A stretch of 64,000 nucleotides of DNA. Origin: Rhodospirillales bacterium. GTDB taxonomy: Bacteria > Pseudomonadota > Alphaproteobacteria > Reyranellales > Reyranellaceae. Shown piece by piece: positions 1-10,388 of the stretch. The translations under genes were made by a program, and so were the position numbers. The stretch lies in contig CP064988.1 in NCBI GenBank assembly GCA_016699855.1, positions 248,001-312,000 of the forward strand, read 5' to 3'. The notes beneath the pieces are model-generated. The model did not search any database and was not told the origin of the DNA. It saw only the letters and a program-made list of their open reading frames with translations. Within the stretch, counting starts at the first letter, position 1. Each line of letters begins with the position of its first letter.

Positions 1-283
1 CGGCGGCCCTGGCGAACAGGTTGGCGCGGCCGGTGAACGGCGCCGTCGCCGTCAACCCGTCGCCGCCCGCCGCCCGCGCCACCGCGCGCGCCGCCTCGTC
101 CTCGTGCACGTCGTCCGGATCCAGGGTCGCCGCGACCACGACGCGCACGCCGGCGGCCTTGAGCCGCGCGACATCCTCGGCCGACAGGCGGCGGCCCTTG
201 GCGAAGTTCACGCCGCCGTCGCGGTGCGCGTGCGCCAGGATCGCGCCCTCGGCCGCGTCGACGGGGATGTCGCCGAACCTCAT
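1..283 (-). CDS. Molybdopterin-binding domain protein, N-terminal part (runs off the window)
   Basis: The minus strand starts at an ATG at 283 and stays open to the window edge, giving the first 94 residues. The opening MRFGDIPVDAAEGAILAHAH resembles the start of MoeA/MogA-type molybdopterin-binding proteins that sit beside xdhC genes. The start lies 9 bp after the stop of the XdhC-like gene, so it is the last visible gene of the minus-strand accessory operon. The inferred role is handling of molybdenum cofactor for a molybdenum hydroxylase. The C-terminal cofactor-binding part is outside the window, so the family call rests on the N-terminus and the neighbours. Confidence 0.7.
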   Translation of the reverse strand, partial: MRFGDIPVDAAEGAILAHAHRDGGVNFAKGRRLSAEDVARLKAAGVRVVVAATLDPDDVHEDEAARAVARAAGGDGLTATAPFTGRANLFARAA

Positions 284-292
284 GGCGGCGGC

Positions 293-1018
293 CTAGGCCG
301 CGCGGTCCTTGGCCGGCGCGGGCTCGCGCAGCGCGGCGCGGGTCTGCACGATCTCCGCGACGATCGAGATCGCGATCTCGGCCGGCGACTTGGCGCCGAT
401 GTTGAGGCCAACGGGACCGCGGATGCGCGCGAACTGCGCCTCTGTGATGCCGGCCTCGAGCAGCCGCGCCTTGCGCTTCTCGTGCGTGCGGCGGCTGCCC
501 AGCGACCCGACGTAGAAAGCCGACGATCTCAGCGCGACTTCCAACGCGGGATCGTCGAGCTTGGGATCGTGCGTCAGGGTCACGACGGCGGTCGAGGAGT
601 CCGGCGCCAGCCGTTCCATCGCCTCGTCCGGCCAGTCGCCCAGCACGGTGACGTTGGGGAAGCGGTGGTCGGCCGCGAAGGCGCGGCGCGGATCGACGAC
701 GACGACGTCGAAACCGGTCATCGCCGCCATCGGCACCAGCGCCTGCGCGATGTGCACGGCGCCGACCACGATCAGGCGCTGCGGCGGGATGAACGCGTGC
801 ACGAACAGCTTGCCGCCGGCGGCCTCGACCGTCTCGCTGCGGCCGCTCTCCAGCGCCGCGCGTCCCGCCGCCATGGCGGCGGGGTCGCCGGCCAGCGCGC
901 CCTGCGCGCCTTCCGGCGTGACGATGGCCTCGGCGCCGTCGGCGATCCGCTTGACCAGCACGATCGGACGGCGCGCCGTGCGCGCGGCCTGGACCGCCTT
1001 GAGGGTCTCGATCTTCAT
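293..1018 (-). CDS. XdhC/CoxF-family protein, Rossmann-domain half
   Basis: This 241-residue protein matches the C-terminal Rossmann half of XdhC/CoxI proteins. Signs are the segment SLGSRRTHEKRKARL and the closing region with RIRGPVGLNIGAKSPAEIA, both typical of XdhC_C. XdhC-family proteins bind sulfurated molybdenum cofactor and help insert it into xanthine or CO dehydrogenase-type enzymes. The companion N-terminal domain is a separate gene immediately upstream (1034-1354), so the two halves are encoded as split, co-transcribed genes 15 bp apart. It acts in the cytoplasm. The hydroxylase served cannot be told from here. Confidence 0.85.
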   Translation of the reverse strand: MKIETLKAVQAARTARRPIVLVKRIADGAEAIVTPEGAQGALAGDPAAMAAGRAALESGRSETVEAAGGKLFVHAFIPPQRLIVVGAVHIAQALVPMAAMTGFDVVVVDPRRAFAADHRFPNVTVLGDWPDEAMERLAPDSSTAVVTLTHDPKLDDPALEVALRSSAFYVGSLGSRRTHEKRKARLLEAGITEAQFARIRGPVGLNIGAKSPAEIAISIVAEIVQTRAALREPAPAKDRAA

Positions 1019-1033
1019 CGCGATGCTTCCGCC

Positions 1034-1354
1034 CTACTCGAGCCGTTCGACGAACACCTGGACCTTGCCGCCGCAAGCCAGGCCGACGTCCCACGCCTGT
1101 TCGTCGGTGACGCCGAAATCCAGCAGCCGCGGCTTGCCGTCGCGGATCGCCTCGATGGCCTCGCGCACCACGGCGCCCTCGATGCAGCCGCCGGACACCG
1201 AGCCCATCATGCCGCCCTTGTCGTCGACCACGAGCTGGCTGCCGACGGGCCGGGGCGAGGAGCCCCAGGTCAGCGTCACGGTCGCCAGCGCGACGCCGCG
1301 ACCCTCCGCCTTCCACGACTCGGCGACGCCGAGCACGTCTTCCGCTGCGCTCAT
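1034..1354 (-). CDS. XdhC/CoxI N-terminal domain protein
   Basis: This is a 106-residue protein with the XdhC_CoxI N-terminal signature: TWGSSPRPVGSQL, then MGSVSGGCIEGAV, then GLACGGKVQVFVE near the end. I chose the ATG at 1354 rather than the longer reading from 1393 because GGAGGAG lies a few bases before it and the family begins about there. It pairs with the separate Rossmann half encoded directly downstream. Together they would act as the chaperone that delivers mature molybdenum cofactor. The Cys in SGGC and LACGG are the conserved family cysteines. Confidence 0.88.
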   Translation of the reverse strand: MSAAEDVLGVAESWKAEGRGVALATVTLTWGSSPRPVGSQLVVDDKGGMMGSVSGGCIEGAVVREAIEAIRDGKPRLLDFGVTDEQAWDVGLACGGKVQVFVERLE

Positions 1355-1402
1355 CGCATTCTCCTCCGGCCGGACACCGATCGACGCCGGCACCTTAGCA
1401 TG

Positions 1403-2659
1403 TCACGCGGCGCGCGCCCGCGATCGCCACGTCGAAAGCCCCTCTTCCCGCCCCGGGTTCTCGTCGCCCAGCGCGGCCACCAGGTCGGCGAGGCTCTCCA
1501 GATTGTGCACCGGGCGGAAATCGTCGACATGCGGCAGCATCGCCTTGTTGCCCTGCGATCTGGGTTCGTAGGCGTCGTAGCGCAAGAGCGGGTTCAGCCA
1601 GATCAGCCGGCGGCAGGATTTGTGCAGCCGGTCCATCTGCTCCGGCAGGCCGGCGGCGCCCTCGCGGTCGAGCCCGTCGGTGATCAGCAGGATCACCGCG
1701 CCCTGCCCCAGGACGCGGCGCGACCACAGCCGGTTGAATTCCGCCAGGGTCGCGCCGATGCGCGTGCCGCCCGACCAGTCCTCGACCTGCTCCGACGCCT
1801 TGGCCAGCGCCACGTCGACGTCTTTTTGGCGCAGCGCGCGCGTGACGTTGGTGAGGCGCGTGCCGAAGGTGAAGGCGTGCACGCGGTCGCGGTCGTTGGT
1901 CAGGGCGTGCATGAAATGCAGGAACATCCGGCTGTACTTGCTCATCGAGCCGGAGATGTCGCACAGGATCACCAGCGGCGGCCGGCGCTTGCGGCGCTCG
2001 CGCAGCGCCAGCTCGATCACGCCGTGCGGCTTGAGCGAGCGGCGGAACGTCGCGCGCATGTCGATCTTCGAACCGCGCGGCGCCGGCGCCGTCCGCCGGG
2101 TGCGGGTCTCCGGGATCGGCAGGCGCATCCGGCGGATCGCGCGTAGCGCCTGCGCGATCTCGGCCGCCGACATCTGCTCGAAATCCTTGCGTTGCAGCAG
2201 CTCGCGGTCCGAGAAGGTGAGCGTCGCCTCCATCTCGAGCTCGGGCGGCTGGTCGGCGTCGTCCGGCGACTCTCCCTTGCCCGGCTCCAGCGCCTCCTGC
2301 AGTCGTCGGCTCAGCTTCTCGCCCGGATCCGCCGCCTCGCCGGTGTCGATCTGCGGCAGCATCAGCCCCATCATCTTCTCGAGCAGCTTGGGATTGCGCC
2401 AGAAGATGTGGAACGCCTGGTCGAAGATCTCGCGCTGGTCGCGCCGGTTCACGAACACGCTGAACAGCGTCCAGTAGAGGTCGTCGCGCCGGCGCAGGCC
2501 GGCGACCTCGACGGCGCGCACCGCGTCGATCACGCGGCCCGGACCGATCGGCAGGCCGGCGGCGCGCAGGGCGCGCGCGAAATTCATCACGTTGGTCGCG
2601 AGCTTGCCCTCGACGACGGCGGGCGCGACTGACGCGGCGGCGCGGACGACCTCGGACAC
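1403..2659 (-). CDS. coxE: CoxE-like VWA domain protein
   Basis: This 418-residue protein has an N-terminal helical part, a charged linker, and a C-terminal von Willebrand A domain. The MIDAS motif is visible as DISGS at residues 234-238, followed by SKYSRMFLHFMHA. CoxE works with the MoxR-type ATPase CoxD to mature the metal centre of CO dehydrogenase-type molybdenum enzymes. The neighbour downstream of 2699 is exactly such an ATPase, which supports the call. The start is a GTG at 2659; the gap to coxD is about 40 bp. The symbol is given by family and context, because generic MoxR/VWA pairs with other clients also exist. Confidence 0.85.
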   Translation of the reverse strand: MSEVVRAAASVAPAVVEGKLATNVMNFARALRAAGLPIGPGRVIDAVRAVEVAGLRRRDDLYWTLFSVFVNRRDQREIFDQAFHIFWRNPKLLEKMMGLMLPQIDTGEAADPGEKLSRRLQEALEPGKGESPDDADQPPELEMEATLTFSDRELLQRKDFEQMSAAEIAQALRAIRRMRLPIPETRTRRTAPAPRGSKIDMRATFRRSLKPHGVIELALRERRKRRPPLVILCDISGSMSKYSRMFLHFMHALTNDRDRVHAFTFGTRLTNVTRALRQKDVDVALAKASEQVEDWSGGTRIGATLAEFNRLWSRRVLGQGAVILLITDGLDREGAAGLPEQMDRLHKSCRRLIWLNPLLRYDAYEPRSQGNKAMLPHVDDFRPVHNLESLADLVAALGDENPGREEGLSTWRSRARAA

Positions 2660-2698
2660 GGCCGCGTCCTCAGAACGCGGTGGCGCGCGGCGGGCGGC

Positions 2699-3625
2699 TC
2701 ATCCCGCCGCCCCGGCGACCGTCATCTCGCTCTTCACCTTGTCGAGGATCCGCGCCGCCTCGCTGCCCTGGATGCGCTGGATGTCGTCCTGGTACTTCAG
2801 CAGCACGCCGAGCGTGTCGTGGATGGCGCGCGGATCGAGGTCGAGCACGTTGAGCTCGCTCAGCGCGGTGGCCCAGTCGATCGACTCGGCGACGCCCGGC
2901 GCCTTGAACAGTTCCATGCTCCGCAGCTCCTGCACGAAGCCGACGACCTGCCGCGACAGGCTCGCCGGCACGCCCGGCGCCTTGATCGCGAGGATCTCCG
3001 CCTCGCGCTTGGCGTCGGGGTAGTCGACCCAGTGGTAGAAGCAGCGCCGCTTCAGCGCGTCGTGGATCTCGCGCGTGCGGTTCGACGTGATGATGACGAT
3101 CGGCGGCTCCGGCGCCTTGATGGTGCCGAGCTCGGGGATCGTGACCTGGAAGTCGGAGAGGACCTCCAGCAGGTACGCCTCGAACGGCTCGTCGGTGCGG
3201 TCGAGCTCGTCGATCAGCAGCACCGGCGGCCCCTCCGGCGAAGGCTGCAGCGCGTCCAGCAGCGGCCGGCGGATCAGGAAGCGCTCGTTGAAAACGTCGC
3301 CGCCGAGCCGGTCGCGGTCGACGTTGCCCTGCGCCTCGGCCAGCCGGATCTCGATCATCTGGCGGGCGTAGTTCCACTCGTACACCGCCGAGGCCGCGTC
3401 GAGGCCCTCGTAGCATTGCAGGCGGATCAGGCGCCGTCCGAGCGACTTCGCCAGCACCTTGGCGATCTCGGTCTTGCCGACCCCTGCCTCGCCCTCGGTG
3501 AACAGCGGCCGCCCCATCCTGAGCGCGAGGTACAGCACGGTGGCCAGGCTGCGGTCGGCGACGTATTCGCCTTGGCGGAGCAGTTCGACGGTGGCGTCGA
3601 TCGAATCGGGAATGGGCGTGCGCAT
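2699..3625 (-). CDS. coxD: CoxD-like MoxR-family AAA+ ATPase
   Basis: This is a 308-residue AAA+ ATPase of the MoxR type. Walker A is GEAGVGKT at residues 44-51 and Walker B is LLIDELDR at about 136-143; the MoxR-style SNRTREIHDALKRRC sensor region follows. I start at the ATG at 3625 (MRTPIPDS); an upstream extension to 3703 is open but adds 26 non-conserved residues. It is the first gene of the minus-strand operon with coxE, split xdhC and a molybdopterin-binding gene. Its inferred role is ATP-driven metal-centre assembly or sulfuration of a Mo hydroxylase. No structural subunits are visible. Confidence 0.87.
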   Translation of the reverse strand: MRTPIPDSIDATVELLRQGEYVADRSLATVLYLALRMGRPLFTEGEAGVGKTEIAKVLAKSLGRRLIRLQCYEGLDAASAVYEWNYARQMIEIRLAEAQGNVDRDRLGGDVFNERFLIRRPLLDALQPSPEGPPVLLIDELDRTDEPFEAYLLEVLSDFQVTIPELGTIKAPEPPIVIITSNRTREIHDALKRRCFYHWVDYPDAKREAEILAIKAPGVPASLSRQVVGFVQELRSMELFKAPGVAESIDWATALSELNVLDLDPRAIHDTLGVLLKYQDDIQRIQGSEAARILDKVKSEMTVAGAAG

Positions 3626-3784
3626 CAACTCGTCCGGGTCCAGAAGGGCGGCGGATACTAACCAAGACCCCGCGCCCGCGATACGCCCCCGCGCGGCCGG
3701 CACCCGCGGCGTTTTCGGCGGGGTTGGTGGCGGCGGACCCGGCCGCTAAGGTGCCTGGAACGCCATCAACGGGGGCTGTGAGCG

Positions 3785-4528
3785 ATGTACGGCGACATGT
3801 TCAAGGGCAGAACGGCGGTGGTCACCGGGGGGGCGCGGGGCATCGGGCTGGCCTGCGCCACCGCGCTGCACGGTCTGGGCGCGCGCATCGCGCTGTGGGA
3901 CCGCGATTCGACGGTCGTGGCGGCATCGGCCGCCGCCCTGCCGGGCGCGGTCGGGGTCGCGATGGACGTGACGTCCGAATCCAGCGTGGCCGGCGCGCTG
4001 GCGCGGACCGAGCGCGAGCTGGCAGCGGTCGACATCCTCGTCGCCAGCGCCGGTATCACGGGCCCGAACAAATCGGTCGCCGACTACGGCTTCGACGAAT
4101 GGCGCCAGGTCGTCGACATCAATCTGAACGGGCTGTTCCTGTGCGACCGGGCCGTCGTGCCGGGGATGGTGGCGCGCAAATGGGGCCGCATCGTCAACAT
4201 CGCCTCCATCGCCGGCAAGGAGGGCAACCCGAACGCCTCGGCCTACTCCGCCTCCAAGGCCGGGGTGATCGGCCTGACCAAGTCGCTGGGCAAGGAGCTC
4301 TCCGGCACCGGCGTGCTGGCCAATTGCGTCTGCCCGGCCGCGATCAAGACCGAGATGTTCCAGCAGATGACCGAACAACACATCGCCTTCATGCTGTCGA
4401 AGATCCCGATGGGCCGGTTCGCGACCGTCGAGGAGGCGGCCGCCCTGGTGACCTGGCTCTGCTCGCCGCTCTGCACGTTCAACACGGGCGCGGTGTTCGA
4501 TCTGTCCGGGGGTCGGGCGACCTACTAG
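3785..4528 (+). CDS. SDR-family NAD(P)-dependent oxidoreductase
   Basis: This classical short-chain dehydrogenase has 247 residues. The cofactor motif TGGARGIG is at residues 14-21, NAG is replaced by SAG in LVASAGITG, and the catalytic Tyr153/Lys157 pair lies in YSASKAG, with Ser in NIASIAG. The end, with FDLSGGRATY, is typical of FabG-like SDRs. Substrate cannot be assigned. It is transcribed away from the Mo-enzyme accessory operon; the 159-bp divergent gap would carry both promoters. It is followed by a separate promoter before the acyltransferase, so it may be monocistronic. A second ATG at codon 5 is an alternative start. Confidence 0.88.
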   Translation: MYGDMFKGRTAVVTGGARGIGLACATALHGLGARIALWDRDSTVVAASAAALPGAVGVAMDVTSESSVAGALARTERELAAVDILVASAGITGPNKSVADYGFDEWRQVVDINLNGLFLCDRAVVPGMVARKWGRIVNIASIAGKEGNPNASAYSASKAGVIGLTKSLGKELSGTGVLANCVCPAAIKTEMFQQMTEQHIAFMLSKIPMGRFATVEEAAALVTWLCSPLCTFNTGAVFDLSGGRATY

Positions 4529-4567
4529 GCGGGCCCGCATAAAAATGACGTTCCGTTCATTTTCATC

Positions 4568-4596
4568 TTGAATGATGAGCATACACTCATTATACG
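4568..4596 (+). promoter_or_regulatory. Putative sigma70-type promoter for the acyltransferase gene
   Basis: TTGAAT at 4568-4573 and TATACG at 4591-4596 are separated by 17 bp, in an unusually A/T-rich patch just after the SDR gene. The start codon of the acyltransferase is 40 bp downstream. Seen by eye only; the fit to consensus is 4/6 and 4/6. Confidence 0.5.
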
Positions 4597-4635
4597 AAGG
4601 CCACGACACCCTCACGCCCTGAAAGGGCCCGTCCC

Positions 4636-5451
4636 ATGGCTTGGCTGCGCTCGTTGGCCTTCAACGTCTTCTACTGGATCAGCACCGTCCTGATCGCGCT
4701 GGTCTGCGTGATCGTCCTGCCGATCCCCTCGCCCCGGCCGTTGCGGGCCCTCCTGCACGCCTGGGCGCGGCTGACCGTCTGGGCGATGCGCGTCCTGGGC
4801 GGCATGCATGTCGAAGTCCGCGGCCGCGAACACATCCCCGCCGGTCCGGCGCTGATCGCCGGCAAGCACCAGAGCGAGTGCGACGGCACGCTGATGGCGG
4901 CGCTGATTCCGGGAATCGCCTTCGTGGCGATGAAGGAGCTGTTCTCCTGGCCGGTGATCGGGCCGATCCTCTACCGGCTGGACATGATGCGGGTTGACAC
5001 CTGCGGCGGCGAGCGCGAGCGCCGGAACCTCGCGGCGTTCTCCAAGCGCGCGGTCGAGACGAGGCGCGTGCTGACGATCTATCCCGAGGGCCATCTGATG
5101 CCGATCGGCGACAAGGAGCGCTACCGCACCGGCATCTACTACATGTCGCGCGATCTCGATCTCGCCGTGACGCCGGTCGCGACCTGCGTCGGCCTGCTCT
5201 GGCCGCGCTGGGCGTTTTGGAAGACGCCGGGCCGCGCCGCCGTCGAGTTCCTCCCGGCGTTGCCGCCGTCGCCCGACAAGGACGGCTTCATGCGCGAGTT
5301 GGAGGACCGGATCGAGACCGCGACCGCGCTCCTGGTCGCGGAATTCACCGGCCAGCCCTTCGCGCTGGCGCGCTACGCGCCGCGCTCCGAACCGGCGACC
5401 GACCGCACCGCCGCCATCGTCGCGCCCGTCGAACCGGGAACCCCGGCCTGA
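4636..5451 (+). CDS. plsC: 1-acyl-sn-glycerol-3-phosphate acyltransferase (PlsC family)
   Basis: This is a 271-residue membrane-anchored acyltransferase. Residues 5-30 form a hydrophobic N-terminal segment. Catalytic motif I appears as HQSECD, motif III as YPEGH (a variant of FPEGTR), and motif IV as VTPVATCVG. PlsC enzymes acylate lysophosphatidic acid at the inner membrane to make phosphatidic acid. It lies behind its own promoter-like sequence and before a cyclopropane fatty acid synthase, so the pair probably works on membrane phospholipids. The C-terminal tail is rich in Pro/Ala/Thr and is not conserved. Other lyso-lipid acyltransferase specificities are possible. Confidence 0.87.
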   Translation: MAWLRSLAFNVFYWISTVLIALVCVIVLPIPSPRPLRALLHAWARLTVWAMRVLGGMHVEVRGREHIPAGPALIAGKHQSECDGTLMAALIPGIAFVAMKELFSWPVIGPILYRLDMMRVDTCGGERERRNLAAFSKRAVETRRVLTIYPEGHLMPIGDKERYRTGIYYMSRDLDLAVTPVATCVGLLWPRWAFWKTPGRAAVEFLPALPPSPDKDGFMRELEDRIETATALLVAEFTGQPFALARYAPRSEPATDRTAAIVAPVEPGTPA

Positions 5452-5597
5452 TCAACGCGTTGCCGGCGGTGCCGGAGGCTCGATGATGGGGGCTTTACAG
5501 CGCTCAACCGCCGTTCCTACACTCGATCGATAATTCCGGGCCCGAAACGGGTCTTCGCGCCGTCAGCCCCTCGAGCGGCGCCCCGGGAGAATCGGGT

Positions 5598-6836
5598 ATG
5601 CTGCTCGCGACGGTTCTGCGCCGCGTGCTCCATACGGGCACGCTCACCATCGTCGACGCCGCCGGACGCGCGCACCGCGTCGTCGAGGCGCCCCCCGGCC
5701 CGCCGGTGACCATCCGGATCCACGACCGCGCGACCGAGCTGCGGATCGCCTTGTCCCCGCGGCTGGCGTTCGGCGAGGCCTACATGGCCGGCACCCTGAC
5801 GGTCGACGACGGCCGGCTGTACGATTTTCTCGATCTGCTGGGCCGCAACATGGCGGCGCTCGAGCGCTCCGCCTGGCTGAAATGGTCAATCCGACTGCAG
5901 GCGGTCACGCGCTGGTTCGAGCAGCGCAATCCCGTCGGCAGGGCCCGGGCGAACGTCGCGCACCACTACGATCTGGACGGCGCGCTGTACGATCTCTTCC
6001 TCGACCACGACCGGCAATACTCCTGCGCCTATTTCGCGACGCCCGACGTTCCGCTGGAGGCGGCCCAGGCGGCCAAGAAGCGGCATCTCCTCGCCAAGCT
6101 GATGGTCGACCCGGACCACAAGGTCCTCGATATCGGCTCGGGCTGGGGCGGCATGGGGCTGTACATCGCGCGCGAGAGCGGCGCGGACGTCACGGGGGTG
6201 ACCCTGTCGATCGAGCAGCATGGCGTATCGCAGCGCCGCGCCAAGGCGGAGGGCCTCGCAGACCGCGCGCGCTTCAAGCTCCAGGACTACCGCCACGAGA
6301 CCGGGGTCTACGACCGCATCGTCTCGGTCGGCATGTTCGAGCACGTGGGCGCGGCGCACTACGACGAGTTCTTCGGCAAGGTCTCCTCGCTGCTCAAGGA
6401 CGACGGCGTGATGCTGCTGCACGCCATCGGCCGCATGGAGCCGCCGGGCGGCACCAATCCGTGGATCCGCAAGTACATCTTCCCCGGCGGCTACTCGCCG
6501 GCGCTGTCGGAGGTGCTGGCGGCGGTCGAGCGCGCCGGGCTGTGGGTCACCGACATCGAGATCCTGCGGCTGCACTACGCCGAGACGCTGCGCCACTGGC
6601 GCGGGCGGTTCATGGCCAACCGCGACCGCGCCCTTGCGCTGCCGGGCATCGACGAGCGCTTCTGCCGCATGTGGGAGTTCTACCTCGCGTCCTGCGAGAT
6701 GAGCTTCCGGCACATGAACCAGATGGTGTTCCAGATGCAGATCGCGAAACGGCAGGACGCGGTGCCACCGACGCGCGACTACATCCACGACGCCGAACGG
6801 GCGCGCAAGCTGCCCTTGCAAGTGGCGGCCGAATAG
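5598..6836 (+). CDS. cfa: Cyclopropane-fatty-acyl-phospholipid synthase family protein
   Basis: This 412-residue SAM-dependent enzyme carries the motif VLDIGSGWGGMGLYIA around residues 175-190. The N-terminal lipid-binding domain (about 1-120) precedes it, and the C-terminal region contains FPGGYSPALSEV and WEFYLASCE, all typical of CFA synthases. The reaction is methylene transfer from SAM to double bonds of phospholipid acyl chains at the membrane. The start ATG at 5598 is preceded by GGGAGAAT. The gap from plsC is 146 bp without clear terminator. The length is close to the usual 380-410 residues. Confidence 0.92.
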   Translation: MLLATVLRRVLHTGTLTIVDAAGRAHRVVEAPPGPPVTIRIHDRATELRIALSPRLAFGEAYMAGTLTVDDGRLYDFLDLLGRNMAALERSAWLKWSIRLQAVTRWFEQRNPVGRARANVAHHYDLDGALYDLFLDHDRQYSCAYFATPDVPLEAAQAAKKRHLLAKLMVDPDHKVLDIGSGWGGMGLYIARESGADVTGVTLSIEQHGVSQRRAKAEGLADRARFKLQDYRHETGVYDRIVSVGMFEHVGAAHYDEFFGKVSSLLKDDGVMLLHAIGRMEPPGGTNPWIRKYIFPGGYSPALSEVLAAVERAGLWVTDIEILRLHYAETLRHWRGRFMANRDRALALPGIDERFCRMWEFYLASCEMSFRHMNQMVFQMQIAKRQDAVPPTRDYIHDAERARKLPLQVAAE

Positions 6837-6953
6837 GCGTCGCGGCCGCGCCCGGCGCGTTATCCACGGGACTCACGGGATAGCGCGCGCGACGCCGCCG
6901 CCGGGCCGGATCGGACGCTCGCGCGCGCCGGTCCGGCGACCTAGTTTGCCGCC

Positions 6954-8486
<1,533 letters not shown>

Positions 8487-8492
8487 CGCCGC

Positions 8493-8957
8493 TCAGGGGC
8501 GCGCCAGCCAGCCCATCGTCGCGTCGGGAACGCTGTCCGTGCGCGGCATGTAGGGTTTTATGTCCAGCAGCGGCGTGCCGTCGACGCAGTCGAGGTAGCG
8601 CACCCGTAGGACGCCGCCGCCGTCCGGCGCGTCCGGATCGCGCCCGTCGAGCGCGACCACCGACAGGCCGACGGGGTTGGGCCGCCGCGGCGTGCGCGTC
8701 GCGAAGACGCCGCGCGGCGCGCTGTCGAACGGCGGCGTGAACACCATCTCCGGCGGGCCGGCGCGGTCGAGCGCATAGAGCAGAATGAGGTGCGAGAACG
8801 CCTCGACGCTGAGCAGGCCGGCGGCGAACTCCGGCGCCACGTGGACGCGGCACACCGGCGCCGGGTCAAGCGCGCGGCCGTTGCGCGGACAGTCCTTGGT
8901 CGTCGCGAACGGCGTCTCGACGCGCCCGATCGGACGAAAGCTGAAGCCGGCTTCCAT
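8493..8957 (-). CDS. trmO: tRNA (N6-threonylcarbamoyl-A37)-N6-methyltransferase TrmO
   Basis: This is a 154-residue TrmO/TsaA (YaeB/VirR) family protein. Family marks are RPIGRVETPF near the N-terminus, RGVFATRTPRRPNPVGLS in the middle, and LDCVDGTPLLDIKPYMP near the end. The family uses SAM to methylate the t6A37 base of tRNAs. It is convergent with dnaB (6 bp between the stops), so it is not part of the dnaB unit. The length matches the short alphaproteobacterial form that lacks the C-terminal extension of the E. coli protein. Confidence 0.9.
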   Translation of the reverse strand: MEAGFSFRPIGRVETPFATTKDCPRNGRALDPAPVCRVHVAPEFAAGLLSVEAFSHLILLYALDRAGPPEMVFTPPFDSAPRGVFATRTPRRPNPVGLSVVALDGRDPDAPDGGGVLRVRYLDCVDGTPLLDIKPYMPRTDSVPDATMGWLARP

Positions 8958-9259
8958 GACACCACCATAGGCTGGACGGACACGCCGCCCGCCGCCGGCG
9001 GATCATAGCGTCGGCGGCCGCCGCTTGGCGACGTGCCCCCGCCGCGGCCGATGGCCGGCGGTTCCCGACCTGGCCCGCGCCCGGCGGCGCGCCTGACGGG
9101 CCCGCGGCGACGATCGCCCGCGAAGACATATCGTATTGATATAAATGGATCATTGGCCCATAGGTGGCGTCGACCTTGCGTGCGTCGAGGGCCGCCACCG
9201 GCGGGCCGCGATGCCGTCGGGTTCCATCAGATCGAGCCTGTAGCGCCCCTCCGCGAAGC
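8958..9259. other. Intergenic region between trmO and alr with an A/T-rich palindrome
   Basis: This 302-bp stretch between divergent trmO and alr has no gene I can support. It is mostly GC-rich, but 9125-9155 drops sharply in GC. There, ATATC and GATAT form an inverted repeat with a 5-bp spacer at 9128-9142, followed by TATAAAT. This is the most promoter-like part of the region and could drive either gene. No terminator is seen. Confidence 0.4.
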
Positions 9260-10388
9260 ATGCCCTTGACCCCCGAAGCCCGCCGCGCCGGCGCCGATCC
9301 TGACCGTCGACCTCGACGCGATCGCCGCGAACTGGCGTGCGTTGCGCGATCGCGGCCGCGCCGCCGGCCGCCCGGTCGACTGCGCCGCCGTCGTCAAGGC
9401 CGACGCCTACGGCCTCGGCGCCGCGCCGGTCGGCCGCCGCCTGCACGCCGAGGGCTGCCGCCACTTCTTCGTCGCCCATGTCGACGAAGGCATCGCGCTA
9501 CGCGCCGCCCTGCCCGACGCCTGGATATGCGTGCTGAACGGCGTGCCGCCGGGCGCCGACGTCGATCTGGTCGAGCACGAGCTGACCCCGGCCTTGAACG
9601 ATCTCGGCGATGTCTCGGGCTGGCGCTCGACCGCACAGCGGCTCGGTCGGCCGCTCGACGCCGTCATCCATTTCGACACCGGCCTGAACCGGCTCGGCCT
9701 GACCGCCGAGGAGGCCGCGCTGCTGGCGAACGACCGCATGCGGCTGCGCGGCCTGCGCCTGGCGCTGCTGATGAGCCATCTCGTGTCGTCCGAGAAGCCG
9801 GCCGATCCCGTGAACCGCGAGCAGCTGGCCCGGTTCCGCACCTTCGTCGAGCGCATGCCCGGCGCCCCGGCGTCGTTGGCGAACTCCTCGGGCATCCTGC
9901 TCGGTCCCGACTACCACTTCGACCTGCTGCGGCCCGGGGCGGCGCTGTACGGAATCAACCCCGCCCCGGGGACCGCGAACCCGATGGCCAACGTCGCCAC
10001 CTTGCGCGCGCGCGTCATCCAGCTCCGGCAAATTGATGCCCTGTCCGGGGTCGGCTACAATCATGAATGGCGGGCGGCGCGGCCGAGCAGGATCGCGGTG
10101 GTCGCCGCCGGCTACGCCGACGGATACATGCGGACGTTGACCAACCGCGGCGAGGCCGCCATCGACGGAGCGATCGTGAAGGTGGTCGGACGCATCTCGA
10201 TGGACCTGATCGCGCTCGACGTCACCGACCTGCCGGAATCGGCGGTCGAACCCGGCGTCGCCGTCGAGCTGATCGGCGCGCACCAGCCGCCCGACCTGGT
10301 CGGCGAGCGCGCCCGCACCAACGGATACGAGATCCTCACCTCGCTGGGCGGGCGCTACCACCGCGAATATCTCGGGGCCGTCGCGTGA
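9260..10388 (+). CDS. alr: Alanine racemase, single-base frameshift near the N-terminus
   Basis: Alanine racemase makes D-alanine for peptidoglycan using PLP. The PLP lysine lies in VVKADAYGLGA, and GVGYNHEW and AAGYADGY are the Tyr-containing and C-terminal family motifs. The body is one frame from 9270 to 10388. The natural start, ATG at 9260 (MPLTPEARRAGA), is in another frame and joins perfectly to ILTVDLDAIAANW if one base between about 9286 and 9296 is removed. Repaired length is 375 residues, normal for the family. Without repair the first usable start is TTG at 9342, which would lose the first barrel strand. As an essential gene, error in the sequence is more likely than decay. Its stop overlaps mlaE. 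Confidence 0.85.

Noticed and set aside
104..2146. A 680-residue open frame on the plus strand opposite the coxE/xdhC genes
   Set aside because: It is an antisense shadow. The minus strand has motif-bearing genes with ribosome-binding sites and tight spacing.
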